A stretch of DNA of 64,000 bases from Saccharibacillus sp. O23. GTDB lineage: Bacteria; Bacillota; Bacilli; Paenibacillales; Paenibacillaceae. Position 1 is the first letter of the stretch; each line of letters starts with the position of its first letter. Positions 1-8,018 of the stretch are shown piece after piece. The stretch covers positions 20,966 through 84,965 of the forward strand of contig NZ_NJDE01000031.1 in assembly GCF_002205895.1 (NCBI RefSeq). Reading direction: 5' to 3'. The translations under genes and the position numbers were made by a program. A model generated the notes under the pieces. That model was not told the DNA's origin, searched no databases, and saw only the letters and a program-made list of their open reading frames with translations.

Positions 1-242
1 GGCAGTCCTTCCGCGATCCGCGCGTCGAACCAATCCGTCAGAAACTTGAGCAGCGCCCGGTCCTCCGTCTCGCGATAATAACCGTACAGCGCGAACAGCC
101 CGACGCCCTGCGGCCATTCCCAGTTCTGCATCGAGATAATGCCGATCGGAGCCGTTTCCCGAATCGAGCCTTTCATATCCTGCATGCGTGCGATGACCCG
201 GCGGATCGTATGTTCCAGATTTTCTTCGGTAAGCGTTATCAT
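1..242 (-). CDS. Glycoside hydrolase family 105-type protein, 5' part only
   Basis: Only the first 80 codons lie in the window; the gene continues past base 1. The start ATG at 242 is preceded by an AAAAGAGGGG ribosome binding site (252-261). The visible residues include WEWPQGVGLFALY, the N-terminal signature of the GH88/GH105 unsaturated glucuronyl/rhamnogalacturonyl hydrolases (YteR/YesR type), which remove the terminal unsaturated uronic acid from oligosaccharides made by pectate or rhamnogalacturonan lyases. These enzymes are usually cytoplasmic, and no signal peptide is seen here. The catalytic Asp region is outside the window, so the exact subfamily cannot be settled. Being next to a DeoR regulator and an L-fucose operon fits a plant cell-wall sugar role. 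Confidence 0.75.
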   Translation of the reverse strand, partial: MITLTEENLEHTIRRVIARMQDMKGSIRETAPIGIISMQNWEWPQGVGLFALYGYYRETEDRALLKFLTDWFDARIAEGL

Positions 243-342
243 AAACGAATTCCCCTCTTTTCGTGTGGTCTTCCCTGCGAGTGTAGGCTCCGTGTTCCGA
301 CGACGTAAATAGACAAGAATCGCGTTTATGCGCCTATCCGCG

Positions 343-373
343 AAAAAAGCCGCTTCCCTTGCAGGGAAGTCGG
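343..373 (-). terminator. Rho-independent terminator after the DeoR gene
   Basis: Read leftward, a stem of GCC..CTTCCC with GGGAAG.GGC closes a short loop and is followed by six T. It lies about 90 bases past the stop codon of the DeoR-family gene and separates it from the GH105-type gene. Confidence 0.7.
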
Positions 374-465
374 CCCGATCTTCAATAGGATGCCGCCGCG
401 AGCGTAGGCCGAGAATGCAAGCTCGCCGAAATGCGATTTAGGATTCGGCGTTCAAAAGAGACAAG

Positions 466-1302
466 TCATGAGCGAAGAGCATCCGTTTCTTCTGCCGGTT
501 CCGTATTTTCGGTTCGGTCGACGCCTTCCGTTTCGGCAGCCTGTCCGCAGACCAGCGTCACGCCGCGCCCGCGCAGGAACGCGGTCCACTCTTCCGCCGG
601 CGGCCGGTCCGTCACGACGAAGTCGATGTCTCCGAAATCGAACAGCCGGATAAACGCCAACCGGTCGAACTTGGAATGATCCGCCACGAGAATGACTTTG
701 TTGGCCTGACGGCGCATCAGCAGCTTCAATTCGCTCTCGGCTTCGTTGGAATCGCAGATGCCGCCGTTCATCGACAGCGCTTTGCAGCCGAGCAGCGCCA
801 CGTCGGCGTTGTAGCGTTCGATCGTGCGCGCCGCGTCCGGGCCGACGAACGAACTGGTCGACGCGCCCAGCGTGCCGCCGGTGCCGATCAGCCGATGTCC
901 CGACTGCTGAAGCGCGGACAGCGCCACCAGCGAGTTCGTGATCAACGTCAGATTCTCGCGCCGCTCGGCCGCCATCCGCAGCGCTTCGAACGCCGTCGAA
1001 CTGGTATCCGCCATGATGCTGTCGCCGTCGTGGATCAGTTCGAGCACCTGTTCGGCGATGATCCGCTTGGCTTCGAGATTCAGATCGTGCCGGCTCGCGT
1101 ACGAAGGGTCGCGGTTGGTCGGCGCGCTGAGGACGGCTCCGCCGTAGTTTTTCTGCGCGACCCCTTCTTTCTCCAGCTTGTCGAGATCGCGGCGCACCGT
1201 CTCTTCCGACACGCCGAACGTCTGCGCAAGCGCCGACACCTGCACCTTCTTGTTCCGATACAATTCGTTGACGATCCATTCCCGTCTTTGTTCCGCTTTC
1301 AT
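466..1302 (-). CDS. DeoR-family transcriptional regulator, likely of the fucose operon
   Basis: The protein has 278 residues from ATG 1302; a TTG one codon upstream (1305) is also possible, with GGGAG as ribosome binding site. Residues 18-45 form the DeoR winged helix-turn-helix (VSALAQTFGVSEETVRRDLD). The remainder is the DeoRC sugar-phosphate sensor domain, with the GTGGTLG motif near residue 140 and a KVILVADHSKF motif near residue 205. DeoR/GlpR proteins generally repress sugar operons and are released by a phosphorylated sugar. It is transcribed away from fucI, and the shared upstream region carries three copies of one operator-like motif, so regulation of the fucose genes is the obvious inference. 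The C-terminal 20 residues (EGVDRTENTEPAEE..) are low-complexity. Confidence 0.85.
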   Translation of the reverse strand: MKAEQRREWIVNELYRNKKVQVSALAQTFGVSEETVRRDLDKLEKEGVAQKNYGGAVLSAPTNRDPSYASRHDLNLEAKRIIAEQVLELIHDGDSIMADTSSTAFEALRMAAERRENLTLITNSLVALSALQQSGHRLIGTGGTLGASTSSFVGPDAARTIERYNADVALLGCKALSMNGGICDSNEAESELKLLMRRQANKVILVADHSKFDRLAFIRLFDFGDIDFVVTDRPPAEEWTAFLRGRGVTLVCGQAAETEGVDRTENTEPAEETDALRS

Positions 1303-1354
1303 CAAGCATCCGCTCCCATAGTCGTTTGTGTTCTAAAGCTAGCACGAAAACCGC

Positions 1355-1435
1355 AAAACCACAATAATTTTCTTTTTTAAAGCATTAAAAATCATTAAAA
1401 CCACAAAATATACCGATATTATTGTGGTTTTAATG
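1355..1435. promoter_or_regulatory. Three-copy operator-like motif between deoR-type gene and fucI
   Basis: The motif AAAACCACAA occurs at 1355-1364 and 1397-1406 and in inverse orientation at 1422-1431. The copy at 1355-1368 matches the inverted copy at 1418-1431 over 14 bases without mismatch. Likewise 1393-1406 and 1422-1435 form a perfect 14-base inverted repeat around a 15-base loop. The two direct copies are 42 bases apart, four helical turns. The inverted repeat abuts the -35 of the fucI promoter, the expected position for a repressor or looping operator. Binding by the adjacent DeoR-type protein is inferred. Confidence 0.7.
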
Positions 1436-1464
1436 TTGACTTTGACCGATGATAAAACTAAGAT
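1436..1464 (+). promoter_or_regulatory. Probable promoter of the fucose operon
   Basis: A -35 TTGACT (1436-1441) and a -10 TAAGAT (1459-1464) are separated by 17 bases, a good vegetative sigma-A match. The -35 overlaps the last bases of the inverted operator repeat. This leaves a leader of about 180 nt before the fucI start at 1653. Confidence 0.6.
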
Positions 1465-1537
1465 GAGATTAAACCCGGCGCATGTCCGTTTTGCGATTCT
1501 TTTCCCGAACGATTCCGGCGCGTTTCTTTTTATTTTT

Positions 1538-1553
1538 ATGAAAACGCATACTT
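1538..1553 (+). promoter_or_regulatory. Candidate cre site (CcpA) in the fucI leader
   Basis: ATGAAAACGCATACTT matches the Bacillus cre consensus WTGNAANCGNWNNCAW at all but one position. It lies about 75 bases downstream of the -10, a position where CcpA blocks elongation. No binding data; motif match only. Confidence 0.45.
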
Positions 1554-1652
1554 AAAAACCTTACCTTTATTGTTGATAAGGTCATCCGCGCTTACGGAAA
1601 ATTCGCCGAACGGGACTTCCCGGCAGCTCGATCCATATAAAGGAGGAACGTC

Positions 1653-3437
1653 ATGTCATCCACAGCTCCAATCGCACAGCAGTATCCGAAAATCGGGATT
1701 CGCCCTACCATCGACGGAAGACGCAGAGGGGTACGCGAATCGTTGGAAGAACAAACGATGGGAATGGCGCGGCGCACGGCCGCTTTCTTGCAGGAGAATC
1801 TGCGTTACCCGGACGGTTCGCCGGTCGAATGCGTCATCGCGGACAGCACGATCGGCGGCGTGGCGGAAGCTTCGGCGGCGGCGGCCAAGTTCAAACGCGA
1901 GAACGTCGGCGTCTCGATCACGGTCACGCCTTGCTGGTGCTACGGTTCGGAGACGATGGATATGGACGCTTCGATCCCGCACGCGGTCTGGGGCTTCAAC
2001 GGCACGGAGCGTCCGGGCGCGGTCTATCTGGCGGCGGTTCTGTCGGCTTACGCGCAAAAAGGCATTCCGGCGTTCGGCATCTACGGCGAGGACGTGCAGG
2101 ATTCCGGCAGCGAAGAAATTCCGCAGGACGTGCAGACCAAACTGCTGCGTTTCGCCAAAGCCGCTCTGGCGGCCGCCATCATGCGGGGCAAAGCTTATCT
2201 CTCGATGGGTTCGGTCTCGATGGGCATCGCCGGTTCGATCGTGGACGAGACGCTGTTCCAACATTACTTGGGCATGCGCAACGAATACGTGGACATGTCG
2301 GAATTCATCCGCCGCGTCGAAGAAGAGATCTACGACAAAGACGAATACGAGAAAGCGCTGGCTTGGACCAAAGAAAACTGCAAGCTGGGCGCGAACAATA
2401 ACCCGGAGCATCTGATCATCAGCGACGAAGAACAAGCCAAGCAGTGGGAATTCGTGGTCAAAATGACGATCATCGCGCGCGACCTGATGGTCGGCAACCC
2501 GCGCCTTGCGGAGCTGGGCTTCGAAGAAGAAGCGAACGGCCATTACGCGATCGCGGGCGGTTTCCAAGGCCAGCGCCAATGGACGGACCATTTCCCGAAC
2601 GGCGACTTTATGGAGACGATCCTCAACTCCTCGTTCGACTGGAACGGCAAACGCGCGCCGTATATCGTGGCGACGGAGAACGACAGCCTGAACGGCGTCG
2701 TCATGCTGTTCAACCATCTGCTGACCGGCACGGCGCAGATCTTCGCGGACGTGCGCACGTTCTGGAGCCCGGCGGCCGTGGAACGCGTGACGGGACACAA
2801 GCTTTCGGGTCCTGCGGAAGGCGGCCTGCTGCATCTGATCAACTCCGGTTCGGCGGCGCTGGACGGAACGGGCGAGCAGGAGATCGACGGGAAGCCGGCG
2901 ATTAAACCGTTCTGGGACGTGACGGACGAAGAAGTCTCGCGCACTTTGGAGAAAACGCTGTTCCGTCCGGCTTCGCAGGAGTATTTCCGCGGCGGCGGTT
3001 TCTCGACGGATTATCTGACGCGCGGCGGCATGCCGGTCACGATGGCCCGCCTCAATCTGGTCAAAGGACTCGGCCCGGTGCTTCAGCTCGCGGAAGGCTA
3101 CACGGTCGATCTGCCGGAAGACGTGCACCGCACGCTCGACGAACGCACCGACCCGACTTGGCCGACGACGTGGTTCGCGCCGAAATTGACGGGCAAAGGC
3201 GCGTTCGCCAGCGTCTACGACGTGATGAACAACTGGGGCGCCAACCACGGCGCGATCAGCTACGGCCATATCGGCGCCGACCTGATCACGCTCGCGTCCA
3301 TCCTGCGGATTCCGGTCAGCATGCATAACGTCGAGGAGCAGGACATCTTCCGCCCTCGCGTCTGGTCGCTGTTCGGCACGGACAATCTCGAAGCGGCGGA
3401 CTATACCGCTTGCCGGAATTTCGGGCCTCTGTATTAG
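1653..3437 (+). CDS. fucI: L-fucose isomerase
   Basis: This 594-residue protein is collinear with Escherichia coli FucI (591 residues) from [20 protein letters not shown] at the N terminus to [12 protein letters not shown] near the end. It interconverts L-fucose and L-fuculose in the cytoplasm with Mn2+. The metal and acid/base region is intact: [10 protein letters not shown] supplies the catalytic Glu, [10 protein letters not shown] the Asp, and WGANHG lies near the C-terminal metal His. [12 protein letters not shown] is the family's substrate-loop signature. The ATG at 1653 follows a strong AAAGGAGGAACG ribosome binding site. It is the first gene of a four-gene operon with kinase, aldolase and mutarotase; no fucose permease is encoded in it. 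Confidence 0.96.
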   Translation: MSSTAPIAQQYPKIGIRPTIDGRRRGVRESLEEQTMGMARRTAAFLQENLRYPDGSPVECVIADSTIGGVAEASAAAAKFKRENVGVSITVTPCWCYGSETMDMDASIPHAVWGFNGTERPGAVYLAAVLSAYAQKGIPAFGIYGEDVQDSGSEEIPQDVQTKLLRFAKAALAAAIMRGKAYLSMGSVSMGIAGSIVDETLFQHYLGMRNEYVDMSEFIRRVEEEIYDKDEYEKALAWTKENCKLGANNNPEHLIISDEEQAKQWEFVVKMTIIARDLMVGNPRLAELGFEEEANGHYAIAGGFQGQRQWTDHFPNGDFMETILNSSFDWNGKRAPYIVATENDSLNGVVMLFNHLLTGTAQIFADVRTFWSPAAVERVTGHKLSGPAEGGLLHLINSGSAALDGTGEQEIDGKPAIKPFWDVTDEEVSRTLEKTLFRPASQEYFRGGGFSTDYLTRGGMPVTMARLNLVKGLGPVLQLAEGYTVDLPEDVHRTLDERTDPTWPTTWFAPKLTGKGAFASVYDVMNNWGANHGAISYGHIGADLITLASILRIPVSMHNVEEQDIFRPRVWSLFGTDNLEAADYTACRNFGPLY

Positions 3438-3518
3438 GAGAACGAGTTACAGGTTCCGAAGGACGAATGCGGGAACGCGTCCGTTCTTCGGAAATTCATC
3501 GGAAAGCAGGGAACGCGC

Positions 3519-5372
3519 ATGAGTCCACACGCTCATTCCAACGATCGGGACGAACAGGCTTCTCCGCAGCGGAATTCTTCTATTAAAAGGGTGCTGGCCG
3601 TCGACCTCGGCGCCAGCTCCGGGCGGGTGATGCTCGCGGACTTCGACGGCTCCGAACTGACGCTGCGCGAGATTCACCGCTTCGACAACGCGCCGGTCGA
3701 AGACGGCGGCGGACTGTATTGGGACGCCGACGCGCTGCTGGCGGAGATCAAAGCCGGAATTCGGCTGGCCGCCGCCGAAGGAGAACCGATCCTCAGCGTC
3801 GGCGTCGACACTTGGGGCGTCGACTACGGCTGGATCGGGCATGACGGCAAGCTGCTGCGCCGTCCGCATCATTACCGCGACGCCCGCATGGCGCGGCATG
3901 CGGCAGAACTGGAGCGCCGACTGCCGCGCGGCGAGCAGTTCCGCTTGACCGGCAACCAGCCGGATACGATCAATACGGTCTATCAGCTCTTCGCGGATCT
4001 CGAAGAAGAACGGGAACTGCGCGAGCGCGCGGCGCGTTTCCTCATGATGCCGGACCTGTTCCATTACGAACTGTCCGGCGTCATGGCCGCGGAGCGCACG
4101 ATCCTCAGCACCGGCGGCCTGCTGGCAGCCGGCGGCGACGTGCCCGCCGCCGAAGCGCTGGAGCGGCTGGGCATTCCCGCCGCTCTGCTGGCGCCGGTGG
4201 TGCCGTCCGGCACCGTGCTCGGCCAACTGCGGCCGGAGCTTCAGGCGGAGCTGGGCTGCGGCCCGCTGCGCGTCGTGGCCGGGGCTTCTCACGACACGGC
4301 TTCGGCCGTGGCGGCGGTGCCGTACGGCGCGTGGCGCGGGGATTCGGCGCTCGCGGCGCAGGCCGCTGAGGCAGCGGCGGACGGGCAGATTAAAGCGGAT
4401 GAGTTCGCTCGGGAACCGGGCGAAACGGCGGACGCGGGTGCGGCGCGCACAGCAGAGCGCGCGGATTCGGTTGGAAGAGCAGCGCGCGAGGTCGCCGCAG
4501 AACCGGGCGAAACGGCTTTGGCCGCTGCCGGAAGCGCGTTCGAGCGCGGCGCGGCAGGCGGCGGTTCGGGGCGCGAGGTTGCGCGCGCGGTGTCGGACGA
4601 CGATTCGGGGCGCGAGTTCGAGCGCGCGACATCGAACGGCATTTCGGCGGCCTCCGACTCGGCCGCCGGGGAACCCGCCGCAGCCTTTATCAGCTGCGGC
4701 ACCTGGTCCATCGCGGGGCTGGAGACCCCGCGGCCGGTCTTGAGCGAAGCCGCCTTAGCGCGCGGCTTCACCAACGAGGGCTGCTTCGGCGGCGGCAACC
4801 GCCTGCTGAAGAACATCACGGGCCTGTGGCTGCTTCAAGAATGCCGCAGGCACTGGAACGCCGAAGGCCATGGATTCAGCCACGCCGATCTCGCGGCGCT
4901 GGCCGAACAGGCCGGGCCTGCGGCCTCGCGGATCGATCCGGACGATCCGCGCTTTGCCGCTCCGGGCGATATGCCGGAGCGGGTCAGGCAGTACTGCCGG
5001 GAGACCGCGCAGCCGGTGCCCGACAGCCCGGGCGAGATCGCGCGCGTCGTCGTCGAGAGCTTGGCCGATGCTTACGGCCGGGCGATCGACGAGCTGGAAG
5101 CGATCTCGGGCCGCGCGATCGCCGCGGTCCATCTCGTCGGCGGTGGCAGTCGCAACCGCCTGCTCTGCCGCTTGACGGCGGAGCGTACCCGCCGGCCGGT
5201 GATCGCCGGCCCGGTCGAAGCGAGCGCGGCAGGCAGCGCGCTCGTCCAACTGGCCGCGCTGGGCGAATCAGATTTCGCCCGCCGGGCGGAGATTATCGAG
5301 CGTTCGTTCGAACTCGAACGCTTCGAACCGCTCCCGCACGCCGAGGAGCATAAATCCCCCAGCCAATTCTGA
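3519..5372 (+). CDS. FGGY carbohydrate kinase (rhamnulokinase family), likely L-fuculokinase, with low-complexity insert
   Basis: The protein has 617 residues, against about 490 for E. coli RhaB. The N-terminal ATPase lobe starts with VLAVDLGASSGRVMLADF and includes VDTWGVDYGW and ASHDTASAV (about 255-264). The C-terminal lobe resumes with FISCGTWS (390-397), KNITGLWLLQECRR and HLVGGGSRNRLL. These motifs are RhaB-like rather than classical FucK-like, but the position between fucI and a fuculose-phosphate aldolase argues for phosphorylation of L-fuculose. In E. coli RhaB about ten residues separate ASHDTASAV from SSGTWS; here there are about 125, almost all Ala, Glu, Arg, Gly and Ser. The start is ATG 3519 with AGGGA upstream; the first 20 residues are poorly conserved. 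Confidence 0.88.
   Translation: MSPHAHSNDRDEQASPQRNSSIKRVLAVDLGASSGRVMLADFDGSELTLREIHRFDNAPVEDGGGLYWDADALLAEIKAGIRLAAAEGEPILSVGVDTWGVDYGWIGHDGKLLRRPHHYRDARMARHAAELERRLPRGEQFRLTGNQPDTINTVYQLFADLEEERELRERAARFLMMPDLFHYELSGVMAAERTILSTGGLLAAGGDVPAAEALERLGIPAALLAPVVPSGTVLGQLRPELQAELGCGPLRVVAGASHDTASAVAAVPYGAWRGDSALAAQAAEAAADGQIKADEFAREPGETADAGAARTAERADSVGRAAREVAAEPGETALAAAGSAFERGAAGGGSGREVARAVSDDDSGREFERATSNGISAASDSAAGEPAAAFISCGTWSIAGLETPRPVLSEAALARGFTNEGCFGGGNRLLKNITGLWLLQECRRHWNAEGHGFSHADLAALAEQAGPAASRIDPDDPRFAAPGDMPERVRQYCRETAQPVPDSPGEIARVVVESLADAYGRAIDELEAISGRAIAAVHLVGGGSRNRLLCRLTAERTRRPVIAGPVEASAAGSALVQLAALGESDFARRAEIIERSFELERFEPLPHAEEHKSPSQF
4341..4683 (+). repeat. Low-complexity, internally repeated insert inside the kinase gene
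   Basis: The reading frame stays open through about 115 codons of Ala/Arg/Glu/Gly/Ser-rich sequence. At the DNA level GAACCGGGCGAAACGGC occurs twice (near 4412 and 4500), and GGTTCGGGGCGCGAG recurs as GATTCGGGGCGCGAG with following GCGCGCG. The encoded units read GREVARA and GREFERA. It looks like slippage-grown disordered sequence inserted at the turn before the GTWS strand. Confidence 0.75.
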
Positions 5373-5399
5373 AGTTCCAACAATCCGAAGTTAAAAATG

Positions 5400-5584
5400 C
5401 TGACGATATGCACATATTTTCCGCCTAAATCAGGGGTCTGCCGTGAATTGTTGACGCAGCGTCAACAATACCGCCCCTTTCGGCTCTCTATTCGCATTTT
5501 TCGTCGAATTTTTTGACCAAATGCACACATTTTATGAGATTCGCTCTTTTTCTACACGAAATGTTGACCAAACGCACGCATTTT
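5400..5584 (+). repeat. Three 21-bp direct repeats between kinase and aldolase genes
   Basis: Copies lie at 5400-5420, 5513-5533 and 5564-5584. The last two read TTGACCAAATGCACACATTT and TTGACCAAACGCACGCATTT (each plus a final T) and differ at two positions; the first, CTGACGATATGCACATATTT, matches at 17 of 21. Their spacing (113 and 51 bases) and clean repetition suggest protein-binding sites. They occupy most of the otherwise non-coding 289-base gap. Confidence 0.65.
5447..5469. promoter_or_regulatory. Perfect 23-bp palindrome, operator candidate
   Basis: Arms ATTGTTGACGC and GCGTCAACAAT are exactly complementary around a single central A. There is no T-run beside it, so it is more like an operator than a terminator. 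It sits between the first and second direct repeats, 190 bases before the aldolase gene, suggesting a second regulator or an internal promoter for fucA-fucU. Confidence 0.55.
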
Positions 5585-5661
5585 CAATTTGCTTTTGACC
5601 TTACCCGACCCAACCCGACCTGACCTGATCCTAACGGGTCCAATCGAAAAGGAGAATTCCT

Positions 5662-6339
5662 ATGACCGTTCCTTATACCGTCGCCGACCCTGTCGAGCGC
5701 GAGCGCCTGCTTCGCCTGCAAATCTGCGATATCGGCCGCAATCTGTTTACCAAAGACTTCATCGCCGCCAACGACGGCAACATCTCCGCCCGCTTGTCCG
5801 ACACGGAGATTCTCGCTTCCCCGACCGGCGTCAGCAAAGGCTATCTGGAGCCGCATATGCTGGTCAAAGTCAACCTGGACGGCGAGACCGTCGAAGCGGC
5901 CGAAGGCTATCGCCCGTCGACCGAAGTGAAGATGCATCTGCGCGTCTACCGCGAATGTCCGGAGATGAACGGCGTCGTGCACGCGCACCCGCCTTACGCG
6001 ACGGCTTTCGCCATTAAGGGCGAAGCGCTCGACAAGATGATGATGCCGGAATCGGTCATCGCGATGGGCGAGATCCCGCTCGCGCCGTACGGCACGCCTT
6101 CGACCGAAGAAATCCCCGATTCGATCATGCCGTTCCTCGGCAAGAAAACGGCCGTGCTGCTCGAAAGCCACGGCGCGCTGACTTGGGGCAAAAGCGTGAT
6201 GGACGCCTACATGAACATGGAGCGTCTCGAATACACAGCCAAGCTCACGTTCTTGACGCGCATGATCGGCGGCGAACGCGAACTGCCGCAGCATCGGATC
6301 GACGAACTGGTCGCGCTGCGTTCGTTTTACGGATTCTAG
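5662..6339 (+). CDS. fucA: L-fuculose-1-phosphate aldolase (class II aldolase/adducin family)
   Basis: This 225-residue protein is close to the usual 215 of FucA. It would cleave L-fuculose-1-phosphate to DHAP and L-lactaldehyde, using Zn2+. The zinc ligands and catalytic acid are visible: STEVKMHL holds the active-site Glu, VVHAHPPYAT the first two His, and LLESHGALTWG the third. NDGNISAR near residue 39 is the phosphate-binding loop. The ATG at 5662 follows AAAAGGAGAATTCCT. It is separated from the kinase gene by a repeat-rich 289-base gap but from fucU by only 15 bases. A rhamnulose-phosphate or generic aldolase is the alternative; the neighbours favour fuculose. Confidence 0.9.
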   Translation: MTVPYTVADPVERERLLRLQICDIGRNLFTKDFIAANDGNISARLSDTEILASPTGVSKGYLEPHMLVKVNLDGETVEAAEGYRPSTEVKMHLRVYRECPEMNGVVHAHPPYATAFAIKGEALDKMMMPESVIAMGEIPLAPYGTPSTEEIPDSIMPFLGKKTAVLLESHGALTWGKSVMDAYMNMERLEYTAKLTFLTRMIGGERELPQHRIDELVALRSFYGF

Positions 6340-6354
6340 AAGAGGAGCGACTCC

Positions 6355-6777
6355 ATGCTGAAAAAAATCCCGAAAATCCTCTCCCCCGACCTCGTTCACG
6401 CTCTGATGAAAATGGGCCACGGCGACGAGATCGTGCTGGCCGACGCCAATTTCCCGGGCCATTCGCTGCATGCCAACGTGATTCGCTGCGACGGCCTGTC
6501 GATCCCGCCGCTGCTGGACGCGATTCTGGAACTGCTGCCGCTTGATCCGTACGCGGATCATCAGGCGGCGCTGATGAGCGTCGTGCCCGGCGATCCCGTC
6601 GTGCCGACCGTCTGGGACGAATACCGCGCCATCGCCGCCCGCCATGACGCGTCCGCGCAGTTCGCGTTCGAAGAACGTTTCGCTTTCTACGAACGCGCCA
6701 AAAGCGCCTACGTCGTCGTCATGACCGGCGAAGAGGCGCTGTACGGCAATATCATCTTGAAAAAAGGCGTCATCTGA
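6355..6777 (+). CDS. fucU: L-fucose mutarotase, RbsD/FucU family
   Basis: The 140-residue protein follows E. coli FucU closely: MGHGDEIVLADANFPGHS near the N terminus, VIRCDGL, then RFAFYERAKSAYVVVMTGE and YGNIILKKGV at the C terminus. FucU speeds anomer interconversion of L-fucose, supplying the alpha anomer used by FucI. The His of MGHGDE and the Asp and His of the ADANFPGH segment are the conserved active-site residues. GAGGAGCGACTCC precedes the ATG. It is the last gene of the operon, followed by a strong bidirectional terminator. Confidence 0.95.
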   Translation: MLKKIPKILSPDLVHALMKMGHGDEIVLADANFPGHSLHANVIRCDGLSIPPLLDAILELLPLDPYADHQAALMSVVPGDPVVPTVWDEYRAIAARHDASAQFAFEERFAFYERAKSAYVVVMTGEEALYGNIILKKGVI

Positions 6778-6825
6778 ATAACAGCGGATATAGCAGGGAA
6801 GGCCTTAATCCCCTACCCACCGCAC

Positions 6826-6862
6826 AAAAAGGGAGAACGGCTCATCGCCGTTCTCCCTTTTT
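6826..6862. terminator. Bidirectional terminator between fucU and the esterase gene
   Basis: Arms AAAAAGGGAGAACGG and CCGTTCTCCCTTTTT pair perfectly over 15 bases around a 7-base loop, giving a T-run on either strand. The two flanking operons converge here. Confidence 0.9.
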
Positions 6863-6875
6863 CCCATCCCAATCC

Positions 6876-7988
6876 CTACATCTCCCGCACCGCTTTCGCC
6901 ACTTCGATACACAGGTCTTCCGCCTGCGCTACATGTCCGAGCTTGTCCATAAAAGCATGCGTCATGCCTTTGTAACGGATGCAGGTGACGTCGACGCCCG
7001 CTTCCGCCAACTGTTTGGCGTAAAATTCCGTTTGCACGCGAACGCCGTCGAACTCCGCTCCGATCAGCAGCGCTCTGGGCAGATCGCGATGCGACGACGC
7101 CATCATCGGGCTGACATACGGATTCCGCACATCTTCCGGATTCGTAAGGTAAGCCCCCATAAACGGATCGTCTTCCACCTTTTTCGGCTGGCCCAGACCG
7201 AGCAGGCCTTTGATCCGGGCCGCATGTTCTTCGGAGATATCGAAAAAGTCTTCGCGCCATTCGTACCCTTCCGCGGCGGCGTCTCCGATCGCGGCCGCCG
7301 GATAGATCAACGCTTGAAGCGCGATCTTCGGCGTGCCTTCTTCTCTGGCTTTGAGCGTCACGGCCGCCGCGTAGTTGCCGCCCGCGCTGTCTCCGGCCAC
7401 GCCGATCCGGTTCGGATCGATGCCGTATTCTTCCGCATGGTCGTAAATATGCTTCACCGCATTGTAGTTATCGTTGAAGCCGTTCGGGAAAGGCTTTTCC
7501 GGCGCGAGCGAATAATCCACGTTGAACACGACGGCGTCGGCCAGCTCCGCGATCAGTTTGCAAACGTTTTCCACTGTATACACGCTGCCGCCGATCCAAC
7601 CGCCGCCGTGGAAGAAGACCAGCGCCGGACGGTTTTTCGGTTCGCCTTTTCGCGGATAATACCGCCATAAGCCGACCGTATTGCCGCTGCCCGTCAGCTC
7701 TTCGTATTTGGTATGGATCTCGACCGTATTCAGGTTGTAGTTCGGGAACCCCATACTGTCGCGGATAAACGGAATCATCACTTCCAGCGGCGGCATCTCG
7801 ACCGGCTTCTTGCTTTCCAGTTCTCCGCCTGCCCAATGCTGATCCAGCAAAGCCAGCTCCGCAGGATCCAGATAGCCCGGACGATCTTCGCCGGGGCTCG
7901 GTTTGAGAATAACGTCGATGCCGTGATTTCGGATGATCGAAGTCTTGTTTTGCAGTTCTTCGATCGCGTCGAGCGAATAGTTGCGCAT
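6876..7988 (-). CDS. Alpha/beta hydrolase, HSL-type esterase/lipase
   Basis: The protein has 370 residues. The oxyanion-hole motif FFHGGGWIGGS (about 125-135) and the nucleophile elbow GVAGDSAGGN (about 198-207) define the hormone-sensitive-lipase-like esterases. The acid is probably in GAEFDGVR and the His in GMTHAFMDKLG near the C terminus. There is no signal peptide, so it acts in the cytoplasm on small esters; the natural substrate is unknown. ATG 7988 follows AAGGGAGGACTTCCGC. It is the last of three leftward genes that may form one operon (31 bases from the histidine phosphatase). Confidence 0.88.
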   Translation of the reverse strand: MRNYSLDAIEELQNKTSIIRNHGIDVILKPSPGEDRPGYLDPAELALLDQHWAGGELESKKPVEMPPLEVMIPFIRDSMGFPNYNLNTVEIHTKYEELTGSGNTVGLWRYYPRKGEPKNRPALVFFHGGGWIGGSVYTVENVCKLIAELADAVVFNVDYSLAPEKPFPNGFNDNYNAVKHIYDHAEEYGIDPNRIGVAGDSAGGNYAAAVTLKAREEGTPKIALQALIYPAAAIGDAAAEGYEWREDFFDISEEHAARIKGLLGLGQPKKVEDDPFMGAYLTNPEDVRNPYVSPMMASSHRDLPRALLIGAEFDGVRVQTEFYAKQLAEAGVDVTCIRYKGMTHAFMDKLGHVAQAEDLCIEVAKAVREM

Positions 7989-8018
7989 GCGGAAGTCCTC
8001 CCTTATGGCGTTGCCATC

